Under the pieces are notes generated by a model that saw only the letters and a list, made by a program, of their open reading frames with translations, did not search any database and had not been told where the DNA came from. The position numbers and the translations under genes are program-made. Shown here one piece after another: positions 56,175 to 64,000 of a stretch of 64,000 nucleotides of DNA (its first letter is position 1; the number at the start of each line of letters is the position of its first letter). Source of the stretch: Photorhabdus australis DSM 17609 (GTDB lineage Bacteria; Pseudomonadota; Gammaproteobacteria; Enterobacterales; Enterobacteriaceae); contig NZ_JONO01000003.1 of assembly GCF_000711895.1 (NCBI RefSeq), positions 155,134-219,133 on the forward strand, read 5' to 3'.

Positions 56175-56624
56175 TTAATGGAATTCAACAGTAACCCGAT
56201 CTGCTTTCAAGCTCATCTCCTGCACCGCAACTTCATTACTGGTTGCATCAAAACTGGGCGCAGTCAGCTTTTCTGGGAAAGCATTAGCAATATTCCAGGT
56301 AATCAGCAGATTTGAACCTGTTTCATCGGTCAGACTGATAGAAATATCTTTCTTCTCTATCTGATTAAGAGAAATGGAATTAATCCAATCGTACAACTTA
56401 GATTGACCTTTAAAGATACCTCGCTTCAAGGTAATAGTGGGTCTTTGACGCTGACCAGGCATTTGTAACCAATTACCCACGCCATCACGATATTCAATTG
56501 TGTCATAGCTGATATCTAATCCTGATACGCTTTGAAAACACATTTGCTCATCACCAATGGTAACGACAAAACGGTAGGTTGGGATTGGGTATTGAACAGC
56601 AATTTGATCGGCAGTTGTAGACAT
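56175..56624 (-). CDS. pvc1: Pvc1, major inner tube protein
   Basis: 149 aa. It has the gp19/Hcp-like tube features YRFVVTIGDEQMCFQSVSGL and DISYDTIEYRDGVGNWLQMP. It polymerises into the cargo-holding inner tube. AGGAAGG precedes the ATG. It is the first gene of pvc1-16; an ops element lies 57 bases upstream in the leader. Confidence 0.95.
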   Translation of the reverse strand: MSTTADQIAVQYPIPTYRFVVTIGDEQMCFQSVSGLDISYDTIEYRDGVGNWLQMPGQRQRPTITLKRGIFKGQSKLYDWINSISLNQIEKKDISISLTDETGSNLLITWNIANAFPEKLTAPSFDATSNEVAVQEMSLKADRVTVEFH

Positions 56625-56680
56625 CGTTATTTCCTTCCTAAAAAAATTTATATTGAGCTAAAACATTCATCATTTCAGGT

Positions 56681-56691
56681 ACGCTACCGCC
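56681..56691 (-). promoter_or_regulatory. ops (RfaH-recruitment) element in the PVC leader
   Basis: On the minus strand the sequence is GGCGGTAGCGT, identical to the ops core that recruits the antitermination factor RfaH in E. coli, 57 bases before the pvc1 start codon and in the direction of transcription. It would allow read-through of the long operon. Confidence 0.85.
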
Positions 56692-57301
56692 CTTAGGTAT
56701 CATGCCTAATTCCTCTGGTGTATTAGCCCGGCTTTTATATCCAAATCCTCATAGAAGAAATGAGGCGACCTAACTAACACCTGAACCAACTAAATTAATA
56801 CGTGATAAACATCACACTAGAGCCATTCACTGACCAATAATCACTCAGCCATACCTAAATAAAAGTTAAAAATAAAAACTAATTATTTGCATCGCTGTTC
56901 TTGATCAATGACGCAATACAATCACCCAATACTTCCCTGTCAACTGGGTTATTACTCATAGCCATCTATTTTCTGATTTACATAAAAACGACTTGTAAAA
57001 ACTTAATAATACCTAAAAATTTTTCATCTATATTATAAAACTCTCTTTCATTTCATAAATAAAAAATAATCGCCGGAAAAAATATAAATAAAATTGATAA
57101 ATAAATAATTATCATTAATTTTACTTCTTAATAATAGGCAGGAAAATAACATGCATTACAAAACAAAATAAAGAATTTTAAATTATTTATTTTCTTGCAT
57201 TATTAATGCAGAAATTATATAAATTTTAGCAGGCATAAGCCTATTTGAGCCCCCTGGCTATGGCGGATAGATAAACACTAAACAGAGGCAGAGAATGCAT
57301 T
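56692..57301. promoter_or_regulatory. Divergent control region of the PVC and its putative regulator
   Basis: 610 strongly AT-rich bases between the PVC leader and the divergent winged-helix gene. No ORF of note. It must hold the promoters of both. The AT content makes it a likely H-NS target (inference). Exact -35/-10 elements cannot be set by eye. Confidence 0.5.
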
Positions 57302-57784
57302 ATGCTGAAAATAACTAGAGATGTTTATTTGGACTGTGATTCCAACAAAATAATCCACGGTAAGAATATGTTTATCATTACGGAGAAAGAGAAACGCCTG
57401 CTACTCGCATTGTGGGAACATGCATCACAAGGGAACATCTTAAACCGGGAACAACTCATCCCTCTGGTTTGGCCCGAACGCAAAAACGGAGTAGCAGAAA
57501 CTAATCTACTACAATTGATCTGTAAATTACGCCGGACACTGCGCTATTGTGAGCTAGGCGAAGCAATACACACTGTATACCGACAAGGCTATCGTTTTAT
57601 TTTGCCATTTCAAGATAAAGAACAAGAAGATAGTCAGTGCAAAAATACCAAATCACTTATCCCCACCAATACAATCCCCAAATCATCTTATTGGCGTTTT
57701 ACCAAGTTTATTATTATGTTTATCACAGCAAGCATCTGGTTATCGACTATCTTATATACCGCCCCTTTTTTAACTGAGAAATAA
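57302..57784 (+). CDS. Membrane-anchored winged-helix regulator (CadC/ToxR-like)
   Basis: 160 aa. Residues about 1-105 are an OmpR/PhoB-type winged helix (FIITEKEKRLLLALWEHAS, LNREQLIPLVWPERKNGVAE, TVYRQGYRFILPF). Residues about 132-152 are one transmembrane segment (FIIMFITASIWLSTILYTAP) near the C-terminus, with almost no periplasmic domain. It is divergent from pvc1, so it is a candidate regulator of the PVC. This is inferred from position only. Confidence 0.75.
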   Translation: MLKITRDVYLDCDSNKIIHGKNMFIITEKEKRLLLALWEHASQGNILNREQLIPLVWPERKNGVAETNLLQLICKLRRTLRYCELGEAIHTVYRQGYRFILPFQDKEQEDSQCKNTKSLIPTNTIPKSSYWRFTKFIIMFITASIWLSTILYTAPFLTEK

Positions 57785-57823
57785 TTATGATTTATATTTT
57801 AATAATTGAAGGAAATATTAATA

Positions 57824-57974
57824 AAATATTATTTTTCATTTTCAACTCTATTAAACACTCATAAATGGAGGTAAATTAAATAAGAAACAATCAAATTAAT
57901 TCAACTATCGCCTGCGGCTCACTTCATAAATTTATGAGCCGCTTTAATCATTAATTATGATTCATCATTATGAA
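57824..57974. repeat. Direct repeat, left copy (about 150 bp)
   Basis: Nearly identical to 61570-61713 (same strand), including CTATTAAACA, GGAGGTAAATTAAATAAG and the terminator hairpin. The two copies bracket the cat-hicAB segment. Confidence 0.88.
57914..57945 (+). terminator. Intrinsic terminator after the winged-helix gene
   Basis: GCGGCTCA ... TGAGCCGC forms an 8-bp stem around CTTCATAAATTTA, followed by TTTAATC. Duplicated at about 61652-61684 in the right-hand repeat. Confidence 0.75.
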
Positions 57975-57992
57975 AATTCAGGTTGACTTTAA

Positions 57993-58631
57993 CTAAATAA
58001 AGTCGTCACATAGCTCTTGTAATTTATTAATAGCACGCCCCACATGGAAACCATCACAAGTAGCATGATGCACTTGAATTGCCAAAGGCAACTGCGCTTG
58101 ATTTCCATTCTTGTAAAATTTTCCCATCGTAAATATGGGTGGAAAATAATCTGTAAAATTCGCAACGTTCAAGTTAAACCCATCAAAACTTACCCACGGC
58201 ACTGACGATATATGAAAGTGGTTTTCAGGTAGTTCTGGTTTAGAAAAAAAACGAAGATCATCTTTATAAGTTTCATAATCAGCAGAATAGTTTTTCATAA
58301 ACTCTGGCAGATCGGAATTGAACTCAGTCCAAATCGCTGAGAATGTTTCTGTTTCCTTGTGAAAGATTGTATAAGCAGGATTCACACTATCCCATACAAC
58401 TAACTCTTCATCTTTTATAGCCATTCTGAAATCAGAGTAAGAGTTCACAACCTTTGATATTAAATAAATCATGGTCGGGTAGAATTTATATTGTTTTTCT
58501 ACCAACGAAGATAACAAATGGGTAATATCAATTTTTGTTGTCAGACTAAATCCGCATTGCACGACATTACGGTAATGCAAGAAATGCTCTTTCCTATTCC
58601 AGAGATCTATATCAACCTTTGAGTAACTCAT
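57993..58631 (-). CDS. cat: Chloramphenicol acetyltransferase, type A
   Basis: 212 aa trimeric CAT family. The catalytic signature QVHHATCDGFHVG contains the active-site His, and SVPWVSFDGFNLN is the conserved SxPWxxFxxF(N) motif. It transfers acetyl from acetyl-CoA to the 3-hydroxyl of chloramphenicol. The SD (GAAGGGG) is inside an inverted repeat preceded by a short leader ORF, so expression is probably drug-inducible at translation. The segment is flanked by direct repeats. Confidence 0.93.
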   Translation of the reverse strand: MSYSKVDIDLWNRKEHFLHYRNVVQCGFSLTTKIDITHLLSSLVEKQYKFYPTMIYLISKVVNSYSDFRMAIKDEELVVWDSVNPAYTIFHKETETFSAIWTEFNSDLPEFMKNYSADYETYKDDLRFFSKPELPENHFHISSVPWVSFDGFNLNVANFTDYFPPIFTMGKFYKNGNQAQLPLAIQVHHATCDGFHVGRAINKLQELCDDFI

Positions 58632-58637
58632 ATGTGC

Positions 58638-58680
58638 CCCTTCTAATGTAAAATTTAATAAATTGATTAAATTAGAAGGG
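58638..58680 (-). promoter_or_regulatory. Hairpin sequestering the cat ribosome binding site
   Basis: CCCTTCTAAT (58638-58647, plus strand) and ATTAGAAGGG (58671-58680) are a perfect 10-bp inverted repeat. In the transcript the 3' arm contains the cat Shine-Dalgarno (GAAGGGG, ending 7 bases before ATG). The loop could add an inner stem of AATTTAAT/ATTAAATT. Confidence 0.85.
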
Positions 58681-58708
58681 CTAGTCTTTCTGTTTGCGTT
58701 GTGATCAT
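58667..58708 (-). CDS. cat leader peptide (13 codons)
   Basis: ATG at 58708 with GGAG five bases upstream, encoding MITTQTERLALLI and a TAA stop in the hairpin loop. Codon 10 onward forms the 5' arm of the hairpin. A ribosome stalled by chloramphenicol around codons 5-7 would be placed to open the stem. Thr3, Thr4, Thr6 and Ala10 fit the known preference of chloramphenicol for Ala/Ser/Thr at the penultimate position. Confidence 0.8.
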   Translation of the reverse strand: MITTQTERLALLI

Positions 58709-59118
58709 AATCACTCCGGTATGAAATTGGATTAAATACTCAGCTTCTGATGAAGAAAAATTATATATTAGCTAAAAATAAATAACTACCAATGCAATGT
58801 TATCTTTATAAATTAGACAATAAGAGACTCCACACCATAAAAAACTCACACTTTGCTTCTCGCTCTCAACAATCATCTTCGGAAATCAAAACAATCTTGT
58901 TCAGCTGCCTGAAGAACGTCAATTTCAGATTTAGTATTTAGCAAGTTACTCTGTATGTTTATCATCCAAATTAGACAAGCGTTTTATCCGCTCCTGCTGA
59001 CTGACAATTCCATTCTGTTACTCCAACAACCGACAATGAGAAAGCCCCGCAACTAGGCGAGGCTATATATGAATTCATATTTTTAGGGTTTTAACGACTG
59101 GTTTGCGTTTCATACACC
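58709..59118. other. Intergenic region upstream of the cat leader
   Basis: About 410 AT-rich bases. The cat promoter should be just upstream of 58720. A hairpin lies at 59044-59067 (next entry). No further gene is supported. Confidence 0.5.
59044..59067 (-). terminator. Terminator of the 62-aa gene
   Basis: On the minus strand AGCCTCGC-CTAGTT-GCGGGGCT is followed by TTCTC, an 8-bp stem with one mismatch, about 50 bases after the stop of the gene at 59119. Confidence 0.6.
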
Positions 59119-59307
59119 TCAACGCACATGTTGTAAACAATCTTCATCTGGCTCATGCCCCATGACTATCCAGGGAGCATTACGCTCTAAGCGTTCAGCC
59201 TGCTTCCAATTAATACCAAATTGTTCCATTGGAGTTCTACCATCTGCAAAAAGTCCAGAAACGATCTCTTCAGCCATTTCCTCTATTCGCTGCATTGAGT
59301 ATGACAT
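59119..59307 (-). CDS. Hypothetical 62-aa protein
   Basis: 62 aa (MSYSMQRIEEMAEEIVSGLF), helical, acidic, without a signal peptide or TM segment. Not recognised. It has a good GAGGGG ribosome binding site 6 bases before the ATG and a terminator downstream, so it is probably a real gene. Confidence 0.55.
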   Translation of the reverse strand: MSYSMQRIEEMAEEIVSGLFADGRTPMEQFGINWKQAERLERNAPWIVMGHEPDEDCLQHVR

Positions 59308-59477
59308 GATATCCCCTCAGATACGGCTCTTTCTTAAGAAAAGAAGCGTCCTTAATATGTCAGTATTTGAAATTTACTCTACTTGACAAAAAACCACCCT
59401 ATCTTTGAGTGGTATCACATGTTTTAAGTTTACTTAATATGCAATATAACCTAAGCTATTTCAACTTATTTTGTTCA

Positions 59478-60050
59478 TTATTGTACATTTTTAAGCTTAA
59501 GAATCATCGCTGGAGTGCTCCTGTTGTAGTCCTCATCATATCTAAACCCGCTTTCCAAGTAATATTTCTTCACACCTTCCAGCGGCGACACAATTGCTAA
59601 CTTATCCACAGAATACCCTATTTTTTTCAAAAAAATGCCATAAGCAGAATACGAATCCAATGCCAGCCCAAGCATTTGATTTTTTAAATCTGCATGAGCA
59701 TCCTTCCTTTTTTCCATCCAGCTTATTTCAACAGATGAACACTGATCATTATACCCACCAAAAGCATAGCCAACAGGCTGCCCTCTATAATAAACAACTA
59801 ATTTTATCGGGTGATCATAAGTGTAGCTAGTGAATACGGTCGATTTCAACGAAGGAACCCACGTAAAATATCCTAAATCCTTTACAGCATCTAGATCTTG
59901 GAGGGCTTGCTCACTCGGATATTCTAATTTTAATGAAGGCTCTGGGTACTTAGATTTCAAGCGATCTTGCACACTCTTGAAGACAGCAGATTGGTAATCT
60001 TCAGACACTATCAACACTCCAATATATTGATAATTATTATTACTGATCAT
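59478..60050 (-). CDS. GNAT-fold-like protein
   Basis: 190 aa. The C-terminal part (KNQMLGLALDSYSAYGIFLK ... AIVSPLEGVKKYYLESGFRY) has the pattern of the end of a GNAT acetyltransferase, including the YYLESGF motif. The acetyl-CoA binding (R/Q-x-x-G-x-G/A) loop is not obvious, so the activity is uncertain. Single gene with no close partner. Confidence 0.5.
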   Translation of the reverse strand: MISNNNYQYIGVLIVSEDYQSAVFKSVQDRLKSKYPEPSLKLEYPSEQALQDLDAVKDLGYFTWVPSLKSTVFTSYTYDHPIKLVVYYRGQPVGYAFGGYNDQCSSVEISWMEKRKDAHADLKNQMLGLALDSYSAYGIFLKKIGYSVDKLAIVSPLEGVKKYYLESGFRYDEDYNRSTPAMILKLKNVQ

Positions 60051-60452
60051 ACAACATTTTAATACCGTGTCACATCTTAAATTTATGCATTAGAAGACAA
60101 GTTATCCACAATTAATACATTTAATACATTAATAATGGGATAAATATGTTAGTCATCGCTTTTATCAGCTACAAGATTTTCAAACCGATGGGGAATTCCG
60201 ACGTTTTGACTTAAGAGACTCTAAAACAGAATAACATTATTTACCTACAATCTATATGAAGAAGGCTCGGGGTTTGAACCACACCCCAAATGTTAAACAC
60301 CAATCCATATAAAGGACTCTGCTAATGCAGATGGAATACGTGTCTTGGTCATCTCTTACTTATTCTAGCAATAATAACAGCCAATAAAATTATGAGCTTG
60401 GAATCTGCATTTACATTAACCATCGACAATCACCCTAAATACAAAAGTGATA

Positions 60453-60579
<127 letters not shown>

Positions 60580-60654
60580 GAACAAGTTAAGGCTTTTGTT
60601 CACGGCATTTTCCTATCATGCTCATTATCTTTTTTTCCATATTTCACCTATAAC

Positions 60655-60678
60655 AAAAAGGCCACGCAATGCGCGGCC
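60655..60678 (-). terminator. Intrinsic terminator after hicB
   Basis: On the minus strand GGCCGCGC-ATT-GCGTGGCC followed by TTTTT, an 8-bp stem with a 3-base loop, 37 bases after the hicB stop. Confidence 0.85.
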
Positions 60679-60714
60679 TGGAATGTTTATGATGTGAGAA
60701 ATGCTAATCTTATG

Positions 60715-61137
60715 TTATGAGTACGAAACAACGGATACCTCAAGACTTTTACCCATTGCCCCCATGGCACGCTGAACCGTATCGATTTTTGTTGCATGCC
60801 GTAAGTCAAAGATACGTTGCATTTCCTGTTTCTTAACGGTAATACGCTCGGCAAGCTCAACTTGTGTTAAACCTGAATCGATAAACGTATTTAACATCGC
60901 AATTTTTGCCGCGATACTTATTGGTACCTCAACAAAATCACCCGTTACCTCACTAGGTAACGGCACTTTTTCGTTATCTTCAAAGTAAAATTCAAAGGCG
61001 GTAATCAGTGCATCACGCGCCATTTCTAGCGCTTCCTCACGCGTATCGCCTTGTGTGAGGGCTTCCGGTATATCGGGAAACGACACCACAAAGCCCCCCT
61101 CGTCGTCGACTGGCTGCAAGTTTACTGGATATCGCAT
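60715..61137 (-). CDS. hicB: HicB-type antitoxin
   Basis: 140 aa from MRYPVNLQPVDDEGG, matching the E. coli HicB start; two upstream in-frame ATGs exist. The N-terminal partial RNase H-like fold has VVSFPDIPEALTQGDTREEA and FYFEDNEKVPLPS, and the C-terminal helix-turn-helix is LTQVELAERITVKKQEMQRI. It neutralises HicA and represses its operon. The partner hicA is frameshifted, so the antitoxin is orphaned. Confidence 0.92.
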   Translation of the reverse strand: MRYPVNLQPVDDEGGFVVSFPDIPEALTQGDTREEALEMARDALITAFEFYFEDNEKVPLPSEVTGDFVEVPISIAAKIAMLNTFIDSGLTQVELAERITVKKQEMQRIFDLRHATKIDTVQRAMGAMGKSLEVSVVSYS

Positions 61138-61187
61138 AATTATTGGGTGCCGCATAGCAAGTACCAGCCCCAAAAGGAGCTGGTTTG

Positions 61188-61357
61188 TTACAATCCTAAC
61201 TGCTTGATGATTGCTTTTCTGAGTGGCTCTTCTCAGCGGAAAGGTATCTTGGCATTACGCTTCGTTTTCCCTTGTATCTCAGTTTCAAATGATCTGTCCC
61301 ATTCCAAACCTCAACCCCCTGAGATTCAAGCCACCGCCTGAACTCGCTTTGCTTCAC
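61188..61357 (-). pseudogene. hicA: HicA toxin gene, frameshifted
   Basis: From a GTG at 61357 with AGGAGG upstream the frame reads VKQSEFRRWLESQGVEVWNG ... KLRYKGKRSVMPR as in E. coli HicA (58 aa). A frame change then leads to a premature stop. The correct end EEPLRKAIIKQLGL continues in another frame and stops at 61188. HicA cuts mRNA; the broken copy should be inactive. A small indel in or after CCAAGATACC explains it. Confidence 0.85.
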
Positions 61358-61751
61358 CACTCCTCCTGTTTGTTGAGCATGCAGTTATAGTAAACAATTT
61401 TGATTACCAGATCAGCATTTATGTTTACTTTCATATTCAAAACGGCAAGAGTCATTTATCAATTAAGCTTTAGCTGTTGGTATATTGGCTTTTTTGTTGC
61501 CGCCTAATAATTCCCCAATTACATAAATAACTCTCTGCTGGTGTTTCTAGCAGATTTATTATTCTGCCAAATATTATTTTTTAATTCTATTAAACATGCA
61601 CAAATGGAGGTAAATTAAATAAGAAACAATCAAACTAATTCAACTATCGCCTGCGGCTCACTTCATAAATTTATGAGCCGCTTTAATCATTAATTATGAT
61701 TCATCATTATGAAGATGTTTTGATTATTTCTTTGAGATTAATTTATATTTC
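61358..61751. other. Intergenic region with the right-hand direct repeat
   Basis: 394 bases between hicA and the two-TM gene. It holds the hicA promoter and the repeat at 61570-61713. No other gene is seen. Confidence 0.5.
61570..61713. repeat. Direct repeat, right copy (about 145 bp)
   Basis: Same sequence as 57824-57974 with a few changes, including the duplicated GCGGCTCA/TGAGCCGC hairpin. No plus-strand gene precedes it, so it is a displaced copy of the 3' flank of the winged-helix gene. Confidence 0.88.
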
Positions 61752-62879
61752 TCACAAGTGTAATTCTTTTGTCATTAAATAGAGTACTGCACTACCCTCG
61801 GGTAGTTGATTAATGATGATATGGTCACTCTTTGTCAAACTGACTTCCTCAGTTAGCATAGCGGATACCAAAAACGCAGACAGCGGCCCCGGTGGACCAA
61901 AAGTACGGTCAATTAAATGAATCGGGTTTTCCGGAGAGAAATTAAGTGAATGCTCATGGCTATAAATTGCCAGTTTAGTCAGTACATCATCAGTAATACC
62001 TGTTCCCCAAAGATGCCACATATTTTTTTTATCAATACGGTTATATTCAAACAATATATGCAGATCTTGTATTATTTCTCCCGGTAACGAAGGTAATGCC
62101 CTTCCCATACCAGCCAGGATGTTTAACTTTTTCTGGATAGCAAATTTTGTCGATGAGAATAATTGAGCAGATACAAATTCGCTATATACCTTATTATCGC
62201 TTTCAGAGGGCCAGCACTGGAATGCAATAACCATTACTATCCCCTCAAAAGCCGGTTCATTGTATAACTTATCGATCTCATCCCTATTTGCTATACGTAC
62301 AAGCTCCACTTTCCACTTCCGACGAACAACTTTTTGGTACGGATACAAGTCGATAGAAGGCGTTTCTGCAAGGTAAACTCTGTGCAAATGGTAGCGATAA
62401 CCCGGACACTGTTTCTCAAAATCACGATCAATGTTATCCAATAATTGCCGGATATCTTTCAATGGCAAATACAGCGCCCGTCCTTGATGAGGAAAAGCAG
62501 GAATATCTTTCGGATCACCTAATAATGGCGCCATACCTTGCTGTTCAGGCGTCAAAATAATATTACCAACTACTGCCAGTTGCTTTCTGCTCCACTGCTG
62601 CCACTGAAAATGAGTTTCGGCGCTGGCCTCTTCCCAAGCATACGCAGCCGAGCAATATCGCTCATAACGGTTCAGCACCGCGCCAAATAACATCAACCAC
62701 ACAAAGAAAGCCGGTAAGCTGCCATAAATCGCAATGTGAAATAAATCACTAGTACCGTTCAGAAAGACGCCAACGAGTGTGCCAACAGCCAACATTAAAA
62801 GCAAAATGATAAACCACCGCCGATAACGCAAAGGTTCTACTGCTTTAAGTTCAGGTATTTCAGGAATAGGCCAGCTCAT
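61752..62879 (-). CDS. Two-TM membrane protein linked to a T6SS immunity gene
   Basis: 375 aa. Two transmembrane segments lie near the N-terminus (about 22-42 and 50-70), then a long soluble domain begins RYCSAAYAWEEASAETHFQW. Not a family I can name with confidence. Its neighbour is a Tli4-like immunity gene, so it probably belongs to a T6SS effector-immunity locus whose effector lies beyond the right edge. Confidence 0.6.
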   Translation of the reverse strand: MSWPIPEIPELKAVEPLRYRRWFIILLLMLAVGTLVGVFLNGTSDLFHIAIYGSLPAFFVWLMLFGAVLNRYERYCSAAYAWEEASAETHFQWQQWSRKQLAVVGNIILTPEQQGMAPLLGDPKDIPAFPHQGRALYLPLKDIRQLLDNIDRDFEKQCPGYRYHLHRVYLAETPSIDLYPYQKVVRRKWKVELVRIANRDEIDKLYNEPAFEGIVMVIAFQCWPSESDNKVYSEFVSAQLFSSTKFAIQKKLNILAGMGRALPSLPGEIIQDLHILFEYNRIDKKNMWHLWGTGITDDVLTKLAIYSHEHSLNFSPENPIHLIDRTFGPPGPLSAFLVSAMLTEEVSLTKSDHIIINQLPEGSAVLYLMTKELHL

Positions 62880-62963
62880 AACGGTAACTCCATATTGTGA
62901 TGAAACACAGGATTGAAATCATATTTCAACCTCTCATAAGTTCATTATTTAAAAAAATGTATT

Positions 62964-63998
62964 TTATCGGGATTCAAAAGCCCCCGGCCTTTTACGAAAG
63001 GTACTTATTACCGTATCCCAAAACGTAATCAGTTCATCTCCCGTATAGGGCGTTGGGGGTAACTGATAATTCATTAACATAATACTGACATAGGGATTTT
63101 TATAATCTCCGGCAGTTTCATTCGCAACTAACTCAAATTGATAGCGGGGATTATTGTCAAAAGGTTGCAGACCAATTGCTAATAACTCCTCTGCATGAAT
63201 GCCGTTGACTTCCCGTTTCCCTTTTCTGGCTATTCCACCACGATGAGCATGCAAATCCTTTTCAATTTTATCAATACGTTCAAGCAAAGTACTTTCCCCT
63301 GTCAGATAATTAAGGATTTCAACACTGAACGAAAAATTATCATCCTTATTTCCCCGATAGACAAAACCCATACTCTCTTTCTCATTATGACTACCAGCAA
63401 TAAACCCATCAGGAATGCAAGTTCCTGCCACTGTCGGGATTTCGGTATCTCTTCTGCCACTGATTCTGGATAACAATTCCTTCATTTTCTCCCGGGTTTG
63501 ATACAACTCATTGTACCGCCTTTCTGAAAACCCACCTTTGATAAAATCATCCCTGTCTGCTTTGTACTTATCATCTGATAATTCAATAAATTCCATTGTT
63601 ACGGTAAAAGCAACTCCATGACTATATAAATGCGCTTCTAATACTCGGGCATAACCAGGAACACCAGGACCTTCATTCCTGTCGAAAATTACACCTTCCA
63701 TATTATCCTGAAGGCGATAGACTTTCTTTAAGAAAGGCATATCTTTTGGTTTAACATATTTCATCGTCTTCAATTCCCGCTCCCTTGACTCTATCCGATA
63801 TTTAAACTCCGGTGGATACAAACGTTCAGTTTGTATTGCCGCCTTACCAATAAATATCCCATCATGAATAATATTGCCAAATGCCGCAGGGATATCAATC
63901 AAATAACGACCCACACAACGGGTCTGCATATTAGCTAACATTTCTGTTGTCACTTTCTTTTCCTTCTCAGTTAAATTGGGGTGATAAGGGTCAGGGAA
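62964..63998 (-). CDS. Tli4-like T6SS immunity protein (5' end outside the window)
   Basis: The minus-strand frame is open to the window edge, with residues DPYHPNLTEKEKK upstream of a GTG at 63953, so the start is outside. Visible are RCVGRYLIDIPAAF, which opens Tli4-type immunity proteins, and the C-terminal TGDELITFWDTVISTFRKRP. Family members bind and inhibit Tle4-type phospholipase effectors in the periplasm. The matching effector should lie upstream, beyond 64,000. Confidence 0.78.
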   Translation of the reverse strand, partial: FPDPYHPNLTEKEKKVTTEMLANMQTRCVGRYLIDIPAAFGNIIHDGIFIGKAAIQTERLYPPEFKYRIESRERELKTMKYVKPKDMPFLKKVYRLQDNMEGVIFDRNEGPGVPGYARVLEAHLYSHGVAFTVTMEFIELSDDKYKADRDDFIKGGFSERRYNELYQTREKMKELLSRISGRRDTEIPTVAGTCIPDGFIAGSHNEKESMGFVYRGNKDDNFSFSVEILNYLTGESTLLERIDKIEKDLHAHRGGIARKGKREVNGIHAEELLAIGLQPFDNNPRYQFELVANETAGDYKNPYVSIMLMNYQLPPTPYTGDELITFWDTVISTFRKRPGAFESR

Positions 63999-64000
63999 AT

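Noticed and set aside
33513..56624. Contractile-tail genes taken as a prophage
   Set aside because: No capsid, portal, terminase, integrase or lysis genes. The set and order pvc1-16 plus cargo is that of an extracellular injection system.
60137..60228. Short frame ending FRRFDLRDSKTE as a gene
   Set aside because: No start codon and a stop just upstream. At most a remnant.

Overview
The window is a chromosomal segment of a Photorhabdus-type insect-pathogenic enterobacterium, probably close to P. luminescens/P. laumondii. This is inferred from three things: E. coli-like gene order (cls-yciU-opp-ychE-adhE-tdk-hns-galU-rssB-ychJ-purU-tyrT), many 127-bp ERIC palindromes, and a complete Photorhabdus Virulence Cassette (PVC).

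Bases 1-21,000 are core genome. They hold the 3' end of cls, yciU, the oligopeptide permease operon oppABCDF (minus strand) with a second oppA copy, ychE, adhE, tdk, hns, a galU-ugd-UDP-glucuronate-epimerase operon, rssB, ychJ and purU. Bases 21,050-21,670 hold three tandem tyrT promoter repeats. The first has lost its tRNA, the second drives a tRNA-Tyr split by a 75-bp insert in the T loop, and the third drives the only intact tRNA-Tyr(GUA).

Bases 22,000-29,131 encode four-carbon acid-sugar (L-threonate/D-erythronate) catabolism: ltnD, otnK, otnC, otnI, a DeoR regulator, denD and a GntP-family permease. ERIC elements lie between the genes and supply the stop codons of three genes in the window.

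Bases 29,125-33,417 are a tandem direct duplication of about 2.1-2.2 kb. Each unit holds a T6SS hcp gene convergent with a predicted membrane-active toxin gene and a membrane immunity gene. Unit 2 is intact. In unit 1 hcp is reduced to a fragment and the toxin gene is broken by an ERIC insertion, but the immunity gene stays open.

Bases 33,513-56,691 (minus strand) are a complete PVC, an extracellular contractile injection system. pvc1-pvc16 are followed by three payload genes: a Cif-type Cys-His-Gln deamidase, a deaminase-fold candidate with HAE and CxxC motifs, and a cholera-toxin-like ADP-ribosyltransferase. The leader upstream of pvc1 carries an exact RfaH/ops element (GGCGGTAGCGT), which implies control by antitermination. 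A membrane-anchored winged-helix regulator (57,302) is divergent from the PVC.

Bases 57,800-61,700 are an accessory cassette between two direct repeats of about 150 bp. It contains a type-A chloramphenicol acetyltransferase, a small ORF, a GNAT-like protein and hicAB, with hicA frameshifted. The cat gene has a previously unremarked-looking 5' leader: a 13-codon leader peptide followed by a perfect inverted repeat that sequesters the cat Shine-Dalgarno, which is the layout of drug-inducible translational attenuation. The window ends with a two-TM protein and a Tli4-like T6SS immunity gene that runs off the edge.
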